Of a DNA stretch of 64,000 nucleotides, positions 20,462 through 33,281 are shown piece by piece. Source of the stretch: Lactiplantibacillus daowaiensis (lineage in GTDB: Bacteria; Bacillota; Bacilli; Lactobacillales; Lactobacillaceae); the NCBI RefSeq assembly GCF_005405085.1, contig NZ_BJDJ01000004.1:86082-150081 (forward strand), in the 5' to 3' direction. Every line of letters starts with the position of its first letter. Position 1 is the stretch's first letter. The translations under genes were made by a program, and so were the position numbers. A model generated the notes under the pieces. The model was not told the origin of the DNA. It made no database searches and saw nothing but the letters and a program-made list of their open reading frames with translations.

Positions 20462-20750
20462 CACCAAACAATTCCTTTCGGGCTTGTTGATGATCAACGT
20501 AGGCCACTAGTTCATCGTAAAAATCAGCGTCCACTTTAATGCTAAACGCCTTATCAAATGTCTTTTGTTGCTTTGCTTGTTCGGCAACCTTGACATCTAA
20601 CGCGATGTAAGCGCCCCGACCTGGCTTCTTACCAGTTGGGTCCACTGACACTTCGTTTTGCTTGTTTTTTACGACCCGGACTAAGTCTTTCTTGGGATGC
20701 ATTTCACCCGTTACGATATCTTTTCGTAACGGCACTTTTCTTTTTTTCAT
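20451..20750 (-). CDS. rnpM: RnpM (YlxR), RNA-binding protein
   Basis: A 99-residue basic protein starting MKKRKVPLRKDIVTGEMHPKKDLVRVV, with the signature GRGAYIAL near residue 45. YlxR proteins bind RNA and in B. subtilis have been reported to modulate RNase P. This copy lacks the usual CxxC-type RxCxxC start: the first motif reads RKDIVTG with no cysteine. It lies between nusA and ylxQ, as in other Firmicutes. Confidence 0.93.
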   Translation of the reverse strand: MKKRKVPLRKDIVTGEMHPKKDLVRVVKNKQNEVSVDPTGKKPGRGAYIALDVKVAEQAKQQKTFDKAFSIKVDADFYDELVAYVDHQQARKELFGDDA

Positions 20751-20768
20751 CGCCCAGACCTCCTTTAG

Positions 20769-21977
20769 TTATTCAGCGTCACTATCTTCGGCGTCATCAC
20801 TAGTTGCGGCTGAATCTTCTTCAGGCGCAACTTCAGCTGAATCAGCCGGAGTGGCAACATCGTCTTCAATATCGACATCAGTGGTGTCAGCTGGTGCTGT
20901 TTCAGCAGCTGCAACATCCGTTGGGTTTGCATCCATTATATCAGATGCTTCGGTTTCCGATTTAATATCAATCTTGAAACCAGTTAGCTTAGCGGCTAAA
21001 CGGGCATTTTGACCACGTTTACCGATTGCTAGTGATAATTGATAATCCGGTACAACAACCGTGCAACCACGTTCGTTTTCAGGATCAAAAATAACATCTA
21101 AAACTTCCGCTGGGTTCAACGCGTTGGCAATGAAGACGGCGGTGTCATCAGTCCATTCAACGATATCCATGTTTTCACCATGAAGTTCATTCACAATGGT
21201 TTGTACCCGTTGCCCTTTAGGACCCACACAGGTCCCAACGGGGTCAACATTGGGATTGTTTGACCGGACAGCAACTTTAGCCCGATCGCCCGCTTCACGT
21301 GCAATTGAGACGATTTCAACGATACCGTCAAAAATTTCTGGCACTTCTTGTTCAAACAACCGTTTTAACAAGTCTGGTGCCGTCCGTGAAACAAACACTT
21401 GTGGGCCTTTAGTGGTGTTTTCAACTTTAGACACAAAGACTTTGATCTTGTCATGAATGCGATAAGTTTCACCAGGTAATTGATCGGCCCGACTCATAAC
21501 GGCTTCAACTTTACCTAAGCTCACATAAACAAACCGATTATCTTGACGTTCAACTTCACCCGTCACAATTTCGTTTTCGTATTGGCTGTATTCATCATAA
21601 ATGATGCCACGTTCAGCTTCACGAACCCGTTGCATGATGACTTGTTTAGCGGTTTGAGCTGCAATCCGACCGAAGTTCTTAGGTGTGACTTCAAAACGAA
21701 TATCATCACCAATTTCGTAAGCCCGGTTAACGGCTAAGGCGTCTTGTAAACTAACTTCCAAGCGGGAGTCAAAGACATCTTCGACAACTTCTTTTACCGC
21801 ATAAACATGAATATTACCCTTAACTTGGTCAAAGTCAACTTCCACGTTTTGAGCTTGCCCATAGTTCCGTTTGTAGGCGGAGACTAATGCAGCTTCCAAA
21901 GCATCGATCACAACTTCTTTTTTAATGCCTTTTTCTGATTCTAGGGTATCTAAGGCCCCTAATAATTCCTTGCTCAT
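20769..21977 (-). CDS. nusA: NusA, transcription elongation and termination factor
   Basis: A 402-residue protein with an N-terminal RNA polymerase-binding domain (1-125), an S1 domain (about 133-200), and two KH domains containing VGTCVGPKGQRVQTIVNEL and SLAIGKRGQNARLAAKLTG. It ends in an acidic tail of about 55 residues (Asp/Glu/Ala/Thr) in place of extra acidic repeats. It promotes pausing and intrinsic termination. The gene is 19 bases after rimP. The leader of this operon contains a hairpin that may be autoregulatory. Confidence 0.98.
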   Translation of the reverse strand: MSKELLGALDTLESEKGIKKEVVIDALEAALVSAYKRNYGQAQNVEVDFDQVKGNIHVYAVKEVVEDVFDSRLEVSLQDALAVNRAYEIGDDIRFEVTPKNFGRIAAQTAKQVIMQRVREAERGIIYDEYSQYENEIVTGEVERQDNRFVYVSLGKVEAVMSRADQLPGETYRIHDKIKVFVSKVENTTKGPQVFVSRTAPDLLKRLFEQEVPEIFDGIVEIVSIAREAGDRAKVAVRSNNPNVDPVGTCVGPKGQRVQTIVNELHGENMDIVEWTDDTAVFIANALNPAEVLDVIFDPENERGCTVVVPDYQLSLAIGKRGQNARLAAKLTGFKIDIKSETEASDIMDANPTDVAAAETAPADTTDVDIEDDVATPADSAEVAPEEDSAATSDDAEDSDAE

Positions 21978-21996
21978 GAATAAACTCCTTTACTAA

Positions 21997-22476
21997 TTAG
22001 AACTTAACGGCTAAGCGGGCTTGGGCGATTTGTTGACGATCAATCGTCACCGTCTTATGCCGCGTTTTATCTAAGTAATTAATGGTTAACGTTTCAGGGG
22101 TCACTTCAGCGAGATCCCCTTCGAACACCTTTTTGCCATCCAACTTTTGGTATAACCCAACATGGACATATTTGCCAATTGCATTTTGATAATCGACTTC
22201 TTTTTTCAAAGGCCGTTCCGCACCAGGTGAAGAAACTTCTAAAAAGTAGGCTTGGGGAATTGGATCAGGATCCATTGTATCTAACTTTTCACTTAATTCA
22301 TCACTAACCATGGCACATTCTTCAATGTTAATGCCACCAGGCTTATCGATATAAATTCTCAAATACCAACTTTGCCCTTCTCTTACAAATTCAACATCAA
22401 CTAATTCAAACTGGTGGGCCGCCACAATGGCCTGGGCCACCGGCTGAATCGTCTCAACAACATTATTACTGCTCAC
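21997..22476 (-). CDS. rimP: RimP, ribosome maturation factor
   Basis: A 159-residue protein for 30S maturation. Family motifs: [24 protein letters not shown] and [12 protein letters not shown] choose GTG at 22476 because it has a perfect AGGAGG ribosome site 6 bases away and gives the normal length. The open frame runs 18 codons further upstream, through the leader hairpin, which is not coding. It is the first gene of rimP-nusA-rnpM-ylxQ-infB-rbfA. Confidence 0.96.
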   Translation of the reverse strand: MSSNNVVETIQPVAQAIVAAHQFELVDVEFVREGQSWYLRIYIDKPGGINIEECAMVSDELSEKLDTMDPDPIPQAYFLEVSSPGAERPLKKEVDYQNAIGKYVHVGLYQKLDGKKVFEGDLAEVTPETLTINYLDKTRHKTVTIDRQQIAQARLAVKF

Positions 22477-22502
22477 GTTGCGCCTCCTATCCAGATTAGT
22501 CC

Positions 22503-22532
22503 AATAAAAAGAGTGAGCATCGCTGCTCACTC
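22503..22532 (-). terminator. Terminator-like hairpin in the rimP-nusA leader (candidate attenuator)
   Basis: Minus-strand GAGTGAGCA-GCGA-TGCTCACTC, a 9-base perfect stem followed by TTTTTATT, only 26 bases before the rimP GTG. The predicted promoter lies upstream of the hairpin. A small CTCG-TTAA-CGAG dyad (22530-22541) overlaps its 5' arm. NusA-dependent leader termination of this operon has been described in B. subtilis; the parallel is inference. Confidence 0.7.
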
Positions 22533-22558
22533 GTTAACGAGTTTTAAATTACACTCAT

Positions 22559-22587
22559 ATATTATCATAATTATGCATAATCCGCAA
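22559..22587 (-). promoter_or_regulatory. Probable rimP-nusA operon promoter
   Basis: Minus-strand -35 TTGCGG (22582-22587), 17-base spacer and -10 TAATAT (22559-22564), between polC and the leader hairpin. Confidence 0.5.
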
Positions 22588-22613
22588 CCCGGCGCGTTTT
22601 TCAGCACATAAAT

Positions 22614-25600
22614 TTAAAACAAAGATAATTGATTTTCGTCTGGTAAGCCTTCCAAAACCCCATTATCGGTCATAAAGTCGATTAATGTCTTGGAAACTTT
22701 TCCACGTTTCGATAAATCTTCTTTCGACAAGAATGGTTTATCGGCACGGGCCGCAACGATTTGTTTAGCGACGTTCAAGCCCAATCCAGGTACAGCCCGG
22801 AATGGAGCGATCAGTGTATCACCATCAATCAGCCAGTCGGCGGCATCCGATTTGTCTAAGTCGACCATTGAGAAATTAAACCCACGTTCCAACATTTCAT
22901 TGGCCAATTCTAAGACCGTCAATAAGTTCTTTTCCTTGGTGGAAGCGTCCATCCCTTTATCAGTGATCGCCTTCATTGACGCTTTGACAGCTTCTTTACC
23001 ATGCGCCATGGCAACTAAATCAAAATCATCTGCCCGCACTGAGAAGTATGCGGCGTAATAGATTAATGGGAAATAGACTTTGAAGTAAGCGACCCGCAAA
23101 GCCATCAAAATATAGGCGGCGGCATGCGCCCGGGGGAACATATACTTGATCTTCAAGCAAGACTCGATATACCAATCTGGCACATCCGCATCTTTCATGG
23201 CTTGTTGCCAATCATCTGGAATCCCACGGCCTTTCCGCACGTGTTCCATAATTTGGAATGACATATCTGATTCCATGCCATAGTGAATCAAGTCGGTCAT
23301 GATGTTATCCCGACAACCAATAACTTCAGCTAACGTGACCGTCCCATCTTTGATCAATTCTTCCGCATTGCCTAACCACACATCGGTCCCATGTGACAGC
23401 CCTGAGATTTGGAGCAATTCATTAAAGGTCGATGGATGGGTTTCTTCAAGCATCCCACGGACAAATCGCGTCCCAAATTCTGGAATTCCGAGCGTCCCAG
23501 TCTTCGAAAAGATTTGGTCTTCAGTCACACCTAACACTTCTGGACTAGAAAAGATCTTCATTACCGTTGGATCAACCGGTGGGATACTTTCTGGCTTGAT
23601 ACCAGATAAATCTTGCAGCATCCGAATCATCGTCGGATCATCATGACCCAAAATATCAATTTTCAAAATATTGTCATGGATCGAATGGAAATCAAAATGG
23701 GTCGTTTGCCAAGCCGCAGTTTGATCATCGGCTGGATATTGAACCGGCGTAAAATCATAAATGTCCATGTAGTCCGGCACAACAATAATCCCGGCCGGAT
23801 GTTGACCAGTTGACCGCTTGACCCCGGTAATCCCTTTGGCCAGGCGATCAATTTCAGCATTACGCAGGTTTTGACTCGTATCACGTTCATATGCCTTAAC
23901 ATAGCCATAACCGGTCTTATCCGCAACTGTCCCAATTGTCCCCGCCCGATAAACGTTCTTTTCACCGAACAAGACTTTCGTGTAGTTGTGGGCAATGGGT
24001 TGATAGTCACCAGAGAAGTTCAAATCAATATCGGGCACTTTGTTACCGTAGAAGCCCAAGAAAGTTTCGAACGGAATGTTATGACCATCACGCACCATAT
24101 CCGTCCCACACTTAGGGCAATCTTTTGGTGGTAAATCATAGCCAGACCCATATTCGTTATTCGTGTAAAAATGTGAATATTGACACTTTGGACAACGATA
24201 ATGGGGTGGCATCGGATTCACTTCTGTAATCCCAGACAACGTGGCCACTAGACTAGACCCAACTGACCCCCGGGACCCAACTAAGTACCCGTCCTTATTG
24301 GACTTAAATACCAGTCGTTGCGCAATCAAGTAAATAACCGAGAACCCGTTCCCGATAATACTCTTCAATTCTTTATCCACCCGTTTTTGGACGATTTCTG
24401 GGAGTGGATCGCCGTACCAAGCGTGGGCTCGATCCATCGTCAACTGCTTGATTTCGGCTTCGGCCCCCTTCATCCGTGGCGTGTAAAGTTTATCTTTAAC
24501 AGGCCGGACCGTTTCAAATCGGTTGGCGATTGCTTGTGAGTTTTCAACGACAATTTTATGCGCCACATCGGCACCTAAAAAGTTGAAATCTTTCAGCATT
24601 TCATCCGTTGTTTTGAAATGAACGTCGGGCCGTTCAGTCCGATTTAACGGATTAGCGCCACCTTGCGAGTGAATCAAAATTTTACGGTAAACTTTATCTT
24701 CAGGATTTAAGTAATGGACATCGCCAGTCGCCACGACCGGAATATTCATTTCATCACCTAAACTGACCATATTACCAATAATTTCTTCCAAATGCGCATT
24801 ATCAGCGATCAATTCACTTTCCAGTAATGGCGCGTAAGCAGCTTTAGGCTGTACTTCTAAGAAGTCATAATAGCCAGCCTTTTGGCGTGCTTCAGCGGCC
24901 CCTTTTTGCATCATCGCCGTAAAGACTTCACCACTTGAACAAGCTGATCCCACTAAAATCCCATCACGGTACTTATTCAAAATACTTCGCGGCACTCGTG
25001 GCACCCGGTAATAGTATTCGACGTTCGATAACGAAATAATGTGGAATAAATTCTTCAAGCCTGCTTGAGTCTGGGCGTAGAGCGTCGCATGAAACGGCCG
25101 TGCATGGCGATAAGCCGCATTTTCATTCATATGATCGTTTAATTGATCATGGAATTGGACTTCATACCGTTCTTCGGCATCTTTTAAGAATAAATGATTT
25201 AAATGCCCCGTCGATTCCGCATCATAAATTGCCCGGTGATGGTGTTCCAAGTTAACGCCAAACTTTTTAGATAACGTATTTAGTCGATAACTCTTCAACG
25301 TTGGGTAGAGCCACCGCGCTAACGTTAACGTATCAATAATTGGATTTTCAATCGGCCCCATATCATGACGCGCATAGCCGGTATTCATAAACCCGATATC
25401 AAAGGTCACGTTATGGCCAACGATAATGGCATCGCCGTAAAATTCGCGGAACAAGCGGAACACTTCTTCTTCTGACTTCGATCCGCGTACCATATCATCG
25501 GTGATACTCGTCAAGTTCGTTGTCGTATCTGACAAATGGAATCCCGGATCAATAAATTCTTCAAATTGATCGACAACGTTACCTTTGACCATCTTAACCG

Positions 25601-26930
25601 CGGAAAGTTCGATCACCTTATCGTAAATCGCCGATAACCCGGTTGTTTCAGTATCAAAAATCACATAAGTCGATTCTTTCAAGTCAACATGGGCATCGTT
25701 ATACGCGATTGGGACACCATCATCCACCATGTTGGCTTCGACGCCATATAACACTTTAATGTTATTTTTCTGGCCAGCCGCAAACGCTTCTGGAAAGGCT
25801 TGTGCCCCGGAATGGTCGGTAATCGCAATCGCGGGTTGTCCCCATTTAGCGGCTTGCGCCACGAAATCAGAAACACTGTTAGTCGCATCCATCGAACTCA
25901 TATTCGAATGTAAATGTAATTCGACGCGTTTATCACCTTCAGGCGCGGTATCTTGACGTGACGTATGCGTTGTTTCATTGATATCATAAGCATTTAACGT
26001 CAAATCGCGCATAAAGCTATCTTCTTGGACCGAGCCGCGAACCCGCACCCACATGCCAGGATGCATCGCAGCGAACTGCGCCTCATCATCACTATTGCGC
26101 GAAAACTTCTTAACGACCATCGATGAACTATAATCGGTGACCTTTAAGATCAATAGTTGGCGTTGCGACCGTAATGTCCGCACTTCCATATCAAAGACAT
26201 ATCCTTCGATAACGACCGAACGTTCTTCTTCGGTGATTTGAACCAACTGTTTCGCTGGTTCAGCTGGGTTAATGGCTTTCCCAAGTTGGACTGGCCCATC
26301 AATTGGCGCTGGGGTGTCCCCTTGTTGTTGCCGTTTTTCATTGGCTTTTTTAATGGCGGCTTCAGCTTTCTTCGCCAGTGCTTGATCAGACTTAGCTTTC
26401 TGCTCATGAAATGCCTTGATCTTCGCCTGTGACGCCGATTCATCAATCATCGTATGAACCGAGAATTTTGGAAAACCAAGTGCTTGATAAGTTTCTTCAA
26501 TTGGACCTAAGGCCTGATTCGTTAAAAACTTCTGAATCACTTCATTTTCAGCCAGTAGCAACACTCGGTCATCTTCATAAGTTGGCACGTTACTATTACA
26601 TAACGATTGAACTAACGGTGACGTGATGCCACTATTTTGCACGATCCATTCCCAGTAATTCGCTAATTCAGTTGGATTAACAGTGGTGTCATCCGTTTGA
26701 ATCACGATTTTAACGCCGGCAATGTCGTGAAACGCCATCCGCAATTTATTTTGAAACGTCATAAACTGACTAAATGGCAAAACGTGTTGGAAATGCAAAT
26801 GAAATTCCCAAACTTTCGACGCTTGATGAACCGTCAATTTATCGATGGTCGCATCGGCCATGCTCGGATCATCTGGCAAATCGATTTGTTCAAGTAACTT
26901 CGTAAACATTTCGTGCTGATTTAAGCTCAC
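22614..26930 (-). CDS. polC: PolC, DNA polymerase III alpha subunit (Gram-positive type)
   Basis: A 1438-residue replicative polymerase. In order: N-terminal domains, an OB fold (about 225-320), a PHP domain opening [17 protein letters not shown], a 3'-5' proofreading exonuclease inserted in it ([15 protein letters not shown] and the [13 protein letters not shown] block), a zinc-binding CPKC...CPKC pair, palm and fingers with [12 protein letters not shown], and helix-hairpin-helix regions. The C-terminus ends in the clamp-binding-type motif NQLSLF. The GTG start has a GGAGG ribosome site. It synthesises DNA at the fork. Confidence 0.99.
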   Translation of the reverse strand: MSLNQHEMFTKLLEQIDLPDDPSMADATIDKLTVHQASKVWEFHLHFQHVLPFSQFMTFQNKLRMAFHDIAGVKIVIQTDDTTVNPTELANYWEWIVQNSGITSPLVQSLCNSNVPTYEDDRVLLLAENEVIQKFLTNQALGPIEETYQALGFPKFSVHTMIDESASQAKIKAFHEQKAKSDQALAKKAEAAIKKANEKRQQQGDTPAPIDGPVQLGKAINPAEPAKQLVQITEEERSVVIEGYVFDMEVRTLRSQRQLLILKVTDYSSSMVVKKFSRNSDDEAQFAAMHPGMWVRVRGSVQEDSFMRDLTLNAYDINETTHTSRQDTAPEGDKRVELHLHSNMSSMDATNSVSDFVAQAAKWGQPAIAITDHSGAQAFPEAFAAGQKNNIKVLYGVEANMVDDGVPIAYNDAHVDLKESTYVIFDTETTGLSAIYDKVIELSAVKMVKGNVVDQFEEFIDPGFHLSDTTTNLTSITDDMVRGSKSEEEVFRLFREFYGDAIIVGHNVTFDIGFMNTGYARHDMGPIENPIIDTLTLARWLYPTLKSYRLNTLSKKFGVNLEHHHRAIYDAESTGHLNHLFLKDAEERYEVQFHDQLNDHMNENAAYRHARPFHATLYAQTQAGLKNLFHIISLSNVEYYYRVPRVPRSILNKYRDGILVGSACSSGEVFTAMMQKGAAEARQKAGYYDFLEVQPKAAYAPLLESELIADNAHLEEIIGNMVSLGDEMNIPVVATGDVHYLNPEDKVYRKILIHSQGGANPLNRTERPDVHFKTTDEMLKDFNFLGADVAHKIVVENSQAIANRFETVRPVKDKLYTPRMKGAEAEIKQLTMDRAHAWYGDPLPEIVQKRVDKELKSIIGNGFSVIYLIAQRLVFKSNKDGYLVGSRGSVGSSLVATLSGITEVNPMPPHYRCPKCQYSHFYTNNEYGSGYDLPPKDCPKCGTDMVRDGHNIPFETFLGFYGNKVPDIDLNFSGDYQPIAHNYTKVLFGEKNVYRAGTIGTVADKTGYGYVKAYERDTSQNLRNAEIDRLAKGITGVKRSTGQHPAGIIVVPDYMDIYDFTPVQYPADDQTAAWQTTHFDFHSIHDNILKIDILGHDDPTMIRMLQDLSGIKPESIPPVDPTVMKIFSSPEVLGVTEDQIFSKTGTLGIPEFGTRFVRGMLEETHPSTFNELLQISGLSHGTDVWLGNAEELIKDGTVTLAEVIGCRDNIMTDLIHYGMESDMSFQIMEHVRKGRGIPDDWQQAMKDADVPDWYIESCLKIKYMFPRAHAAAYILMALRVAYFKVYFPLIYYAAYFSVRADDFDLVAMAHGKEAVKASMKAITDKGMDASTKEKNLLTVLELANEMLERGFNFSMVDLDKSDAADWLIDGDTLIAPFRAVPGLGLNVAKQIVAARADKPFLSKEDLSKRGKVSKTLIDFMTDNGVLEGLPDENQLSLF

Positions 26931-26960
26931 GCGTGGGCCTCCTTATCTCTATTCTAACTA

Positions 26961-27000
26961 AAATCACCTAGTTTCCATGGTGCTCGAAACTAGGTGATTT
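26961..27000 (-). terminator. Strong hairpin between proS and polC
   Basis: A perfect 15-base stem AAATCACCTAGTTTC/GAAACTAGGTGATTT with a 10-base loop. The minus-strand tail is only TTTTAG. It could be the proS terminator or, because a promoter lies just upstream, a polC leader structure. Confidence 0.7.
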
Positions 27001-27020
27001 CTGCATACCCAATAAGTTTA

Positions 27021-27049
27021 AGTGTACGCATTTTTTAATTAACTTGCAA
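27021..27049 (-). promoter_or_regulatory. Possible polC promoter
   Basis: Minus-strand -35 TTGCAA (27044-27049), 17-base spacer and -10 TACACT (27021-27026), located before the 15-base hairpin. Confidence 0.4.
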
Positions 27050-27066
27050 CGGTGAGCGTCGCAAAA

Positions 27067-28776
<1,710 letters not shown>

Positions 28777-28815
28777 CTAGAAATCTTCTCCTTATTGGTA
28801 CCAATTTATTATTGC

Positions 28816-30093
28816 TTAGAAGAAATATCGTTGGATATCATTCCAAGTGACTAACACCATTAATAACATTAACAAGCCAAACCCAATCAGGGTAATGACA
28901 CTTTCAGTTTCAACCCGCAGTGGCTTACCGCGAATCCCTTCGATAATGTTTAACAACAACTTACCACCATCCAACGCTGGAATCGGCAACAAGTTCACAA
29001 TCCCTAAGTTGATCGACAAAACGGCTAACAAGTAAATCACTTGGCGAATCCCAGATTTAGCAGCTTGCGAGGTCGTCGCAAAAATGGCAACAGGACCGCC
29101 TAAGTCATTCAAACTAAAGCCGTGGGTCACCATACGACCAAGCACTTGGAAAATCTGTTTCGTGATATTCCAAGAACCCGTAAAGCCATATGCCAACTTT
29201 GTGCTCAGCCGTGAATCGGTACTAGTGCCCCATTTGACACCAATTTGACCAACTTTATTACCAGAAACAGTCTTGGCTGCCGGTTTAACCGTAACCGTCC
29301 GCGTTTGACCAGCGCGTTTGACACCTAATTTCAATTTTTGATTTGGACTATCTTGAATCAATAACGAAATCGACTGCGCATTGGTCATTTTTTTGCCGTT
29401 GACTGCCACGATTTGATCGCCAGTCTTAATACCTGCCTGACGCGCAACAGAATTAGCCGTAGTCCCTGCAACTTTAGTCGTAACGGTGGTCACACCACCT
29501 TGCATAAACGCTAAAATCGCAAAAGTGATAATCGCTAAAATAAAGTTGTTCATCGGACCCGCAAAGTTGGTTAACATCCGTTGCCATAATTTGGCCGATT
29601 GGAATTGAACATCGACGGGCGCAATTTGTACTTCAGTCCCGTCGCTTTCAATAATCGTCGCATCATGGTCAACTTGATAACGTTTAACTTCACTTTCGTC
29701 ACCATTTTCATACCCTTCGATCCAGAGTTCCTGCTCCAAATCATTGGCTGTCACTGATAACGGGATGCCATTAAACAACGTGGTTTTCTTGCTCGCATTG
29801 ATCGAGTGCACTAAGCCATCTTGACCAACTTGTAAACTAACCGGGGTCCCCGGCTTGAGTTCGTCGTCTTCATCATCCGCGACCCCCGCCATCCGAACGT
29901 AACCCCCAATGGGCAACATCCGTAACGTGTAAGTCGTCGCATTCCGGCGAAATGCGACCGCTTTAGGCCCCATACCGACGGAAAATTCTCGGACTAAGAT
30001 CCCAGCCCGTTTCGCAAAGTAAAAGTGGCCGAATTCATGCACAATTACCAAAATTCCGAAGACGATAATGAACGTAATAATTGTAACTATCAA
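28816..30093 (-). CDS. rseP: RseP (RasP-type), site-2 intramembrane zinc metalloprotease
   Basis: A 425-residue membrane protease that cuts anti-sigma factors and signal-peptide remnants inside the bilayer. The zinc motif HEFGH lies in the first membrane segment (VIVHEFGHFYFAKRAG). A PDZ domain is central, and the third zinc ligand lies in NLLPIPALDGGKLL. A frame from 30114 gives seven more residues, but TTG at 30093 is preferred: AAAGGA lies upstream and the protein then starts MIVTIITF, the family form. The gap to cdsA is 43 bases. Confidence 0.95.
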   Translation of the reverse strand: MIVTIITFIIVFGILVIVHEFGHFYFAKRAGILVREFSVGMGPKAVAFRRNATTYTLRMLPIGGYVRMAGVADDEDDELKPGTPVSLQVGQDGLVHSINASKKTTLFNGIPLSVTANDLEQELWIEGYENGDESEVKRYQVDHDATIIESDGTEVQIAPVDVQFQSAKLWQRMLTNFAGPMNNFILAIITFAILAFMQGGVTTVTTKVAGTTANSVARQAGIKTGDQIVAVNGKKMTNAQSISLLIQDSPNQKLKLGVKRAGQTRTVTVKPAAKTVSGNKVGQIGVKWGTSTDSRLSTKLAYGFTGSWNITKQIFQVLGRMVTHGFSLNDLGGPVAIFATTSQAAKSGIRQVIYLLAVLSINLGIVNLLPIPALDGGKLLLNIIEGIRGKPLRVETESVITLIGFGLLMLLMVLVTWNDIQRYFF

Positions 30094-30136
30094 AAAGCGG
30101 TTCCTTTCTTCCACAGCCTGTGGAGGTCCTCAGACG

Positions 30137-30922
30137 TTAAAACAAACCAAATAAGTGGGCAATTGGGAAAACGAGTAACATACTGTCAAACCGGTCTAAA
30201 ATTCCACCATGTCCAGGTAAAATCTTACCGGAATCCTTGACACCATAATACCGCTTCAAGGCTGATTCGACTAAATCACCAAATTGACCGACCACTGACA
30301 GAATAATCGTAATCACTAACATGCTAAGCCAATTGTGGTATCCAACTTGAAAACCAATCGCAAAAGCCGTCGCAATCACGACTCCAATCACGCTCCCGCC
30401 AATACAGCCTTCCCAAGTCTTGTTAGGGCTAATTGGGGTCACTTTATGTTTACCTAGCTTGCGGCCAACCATATAAGCACCACTATCCGTTGCCCAGACA
30501 ATAAACATCGCATAGAGCAACATCTCAACACTCACACCGCGAGCGGCCGTAAAGTAGTTGAAACCCATCCCAATATAGAATATCCCTAACGTTAACACCC
30601 CGGCATCGTCAAATGAAAACCGATTCCGTGACCAAACGGTGTGCAATAACATTAAAATAATCAAGAAATAGATTACATAAGCCTTGTTCAATTGGTCTGG
30701 AAGGCCATTAAACCACTTATTCGGTGCAATCTCAATCATGACGGCTAACATGCTGACAATCGCTTCAAACGAAATCAACAATTTTTTCCGCATAATCAAT
30801 AATTCTGACATCGCAATCGCCCCAAGCAGCATTGCGACGATGTCTAAGGTCATCCCACCTAAAAAGATCACTGGGATAAACAAAGCCAACGCAATAACCG
30901 CTGTAATGACGCGTTGTTTCAT
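30137..30922 (-). CDS. cdsA: CdsA, phosphatidate cytidylyltransferase
   Basis: A 261-residue polytopic membrane enzyme making CDP-diacylglycerol for phospholipid synthesis. The C-terminal signature is VKDSGKILPGHGGILDRFDSML, preceded by SPNKTWEGCIGG. It lies 15 bases after uppS and 43 before rseP, the usual arrangement. Confidence 0.97.
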   Translation of the reverse strand: MKQRVITAVIALALFIPVIFLGGMTLDIVAMLLGAIAMSELLIMRKKLLISFEAIVSMLAVMIEIAPNKWFNGLPDQLNKAYVIYFLIILMLLHTVWSRNRFSFDDAGVLTLGIFYIGMGFNYFTAARGVSVEMLLYAMFIVWATDSGAYMVGRKLGKHKVTPISPNKTWEGCIGGSVIGVVIATAFAIGFQVGYHNWLSMLVITIILSVVGQFGDLVESALKRYYGVKDSGKILPGHGGILDRFDSMLLVFPIAHLFGLF

Positions 30923-30937
30923 AAGCTAAAACTCCCT

Positions 30938-31717
30938 TTATTTTTGATCCGACAACCCACCAAAGCGACGATCACGACTTTGAAAATCCGCGATACAAGC
31001 TTTTAAGGTCGCCGCTGTAAAATCTGGCCACTTCACATCTGTAAAGACCAGTTCACTATAAGCTATCTGCCATAATAAAAAGTTGGAAATTCGTTCTTCA
31101 CCACTCGTCCGAATCAATAAATCCGGGTCATGATAAGCCCCTAAAGGTGCTGTCATCAGGGCAGCATCGACAGTCGTGTCATCGATTTCATCCACGGCTA
31201 ACTCACCCGCTTGCACCTGGCTGGCAATCTTTTGAATGCCAGTCACGATTTCTGCACGTGAACCATAATTCAACGCAAAGTTTAATACCATACCGTCACA
31301 GTCTTTCGTATCGGCAATCGCATTGTTAACTGCCGTCTGCGTCTTAGCCGGCAATTGATCGGTATAACCCATCACTTGGACCCGCACGTTGTGCTTGACT
31401 AAATCAGGCACAAACGTATCAAAGAAACTTACTGGTAACTGCATTAAATAGTTGACTTCATCAGTCGGGCGTTTCCAGTTTTCCGTTGAAAAAGCATAGA
31501 GCGTCAACACTTTCACACCTAAATCACTCGCGGCAATCGTGACTTTTTTGACGGTGTTCATCCCTTCTTTGTGACCCGCAACCCGGGGCAAATGCCGGGC
31601 TTTGGCCCACCGTCCGTTACCATCCATAATAATCGCGACGTGAGCTGGGATCCGTTGTGCATCGAGTTCTACGTTCTCATCGGCTGCTGGATCATTTTTA
31701 TTTAAAAAAGCGAACAA
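30938..31717 (-). CDS. uppS: UppS, undecaprenyl diphosphate synthase (cis-prenyl)
   Basis: A 259-residue enzyme making the C55 lipid carrier for peptidoglycan and teichoic acid. The catalytic Asp32 is in IIMDGNGRWAK, with LTLYAFSTENWKRP and the late SGEERISNFLLWQIAYSE block both present. The start is TTG behind GGAGGTG. It is the first gene of uppS-cdsA-rseP-proS. Confidence 0.97.
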   Translation of the reverse strand: MFAFLNKNDPAADENVELDAQRIPAHVAIIMDGNGRWAKARHLPRVAGHKEGMNTVKKVTIAASDLGVKVLTLYAFSTENWKRPTDEVNYLMQLPVSFFDTFVPDLVKHNVRVQVMGYTDQLPAKTQTAVNNAIADTKDCDGMVLNFALNYGSRAEIVTGIQKIASQVQAGELAVDEIDDTTVDAALMTAPLGAYHDPDLLIRTSGEERISNFLLWQIAYSELVFTDVKWPDFTAATLKACIADFQSRDRRFGGLSDQK

Positions 31718-31787
31718 ATTGCACCTCCAAAAAAAGCTTAACCAAGCACTATTTTACCAAAAAAAGCGCCATTAAACTATCTTCAAC

Positions 31788-31820
31788 AAAAAAAGGCTTG
31801 AATTTCTTCAAGCCTTTTTG
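31788..31820 (-). terminator. frr terminator
   Basis: Minus-strand AAAGGCTTGAA/TTCAAGCCTTT stem with T7. It closes pyrH-frr ahead of uppS. Confidence 0.88.
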
Positions 31821-31836
31821 ACTAATTGGGCACGAA

Positions 31837-32400
31837 TTAACCTTCGAGCACTTCTTTTTCTTTGTCGGCAACAATGGCATCAACGTCTTTACCTGCTTGA
31901 TTGGTCAACTTTTGCATTTGGTCTTCCAATTCATGCAATTGGTCATCAGTGAAGTCGCCATTTTTATGGCCCTTCTTCAAGGCATCCATTGCGTCACGCC
32001 GAACGTTTCGAACGGCAACTTTAGCCCGTTCACCTTCAGCTTTAACATCTTTAGCCAATTCCTTACGGCGTTCTTCTGTTAATTGTGGAATGACCAAACG
32101 AATGGCACTCCCATCATTAGCTGGGCTAATCCCTAAATCAGAAGCTAAAATTGCTTTTTCGATTTCTTTTAACGCCGTCTTATCAAATGGTGTCACCATT
32201 AAAACCCGTGGTTCAGGAACGGTGATGGCGGCCATTTGATTCAATGGTGTTTGCGTGCCGTAATAATCAGCTGAGATCCGGTTCAAAAGTGAAGCATTGG
32301 CCCGGCCGGCCCGGATGTTACCAAGTTCACGTTGTAAAGCAGATCCTGCTTTTTCCATCTTATCTTGTGCTGCTTTTAAAATTGGTTCCGTTACTGCCAT
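31837..32400 (-). CDS. frr: Frr, ribosome recycling factor
   Basis: A 187-residue two-domain factor that splits post-termination ribosomes with EF-G. Conserved blocks: [30 protein letters not shown] and the long C-terminal helices. It begins 2 bases after the pyrH stop region and is followed by a terminator. Confidence 0.98.
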   Translation of the reverse strand: MAVTEPILKAAQDKMEKAGSALQRELGNIRAGRANASLLNRISADYYGTQTPLNQMAAITVPEPRVLMVTPFDKTALKEIEKAILASDLGISPANDGSAIRLVIPQLTEERRKELAKDVKAEGERAKVAVRNVRRDAMDALKKGHKNGDFTDDQLHELEDQMQKLTNQAGKDVDAIVADKEKEVLEG

Positions 32401-32402
32401 TA

Positions 32403-33194
<792 letters not shown>

Positions 33195-33222
33195 TCAATT
33201 CCCGGGGTAAAACCGTTGACCG

Positions 33223-33264
33223 TAAAAAAAGGATTGCGCCAAAACCAAGTTTTGCGCAATCCCC
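33223..33264 (-). terminator. tsf terminator
   Basis: Minus-strand GGATTGCGC...GCGCAATCC stem, with an inner AAAAC/GTTTT pairing and T7 tail. It separates rpsB-tsf from pyrH-frr. Confidence 0.88.
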
Positions 33265-33281
33265 GTTTTAAAAACTAATGA

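Noticed and set aside
22477..22530. N-terminal extension of rimP
   Set aside because: It would encode the leader hairpin; GTG at 22476 has a perfect ribosome site and gives the family length.
28777..28815. T-box riboswitch before proS
   Set aside because: Only 39 bases separate rseP and proS, too short for a T-box.
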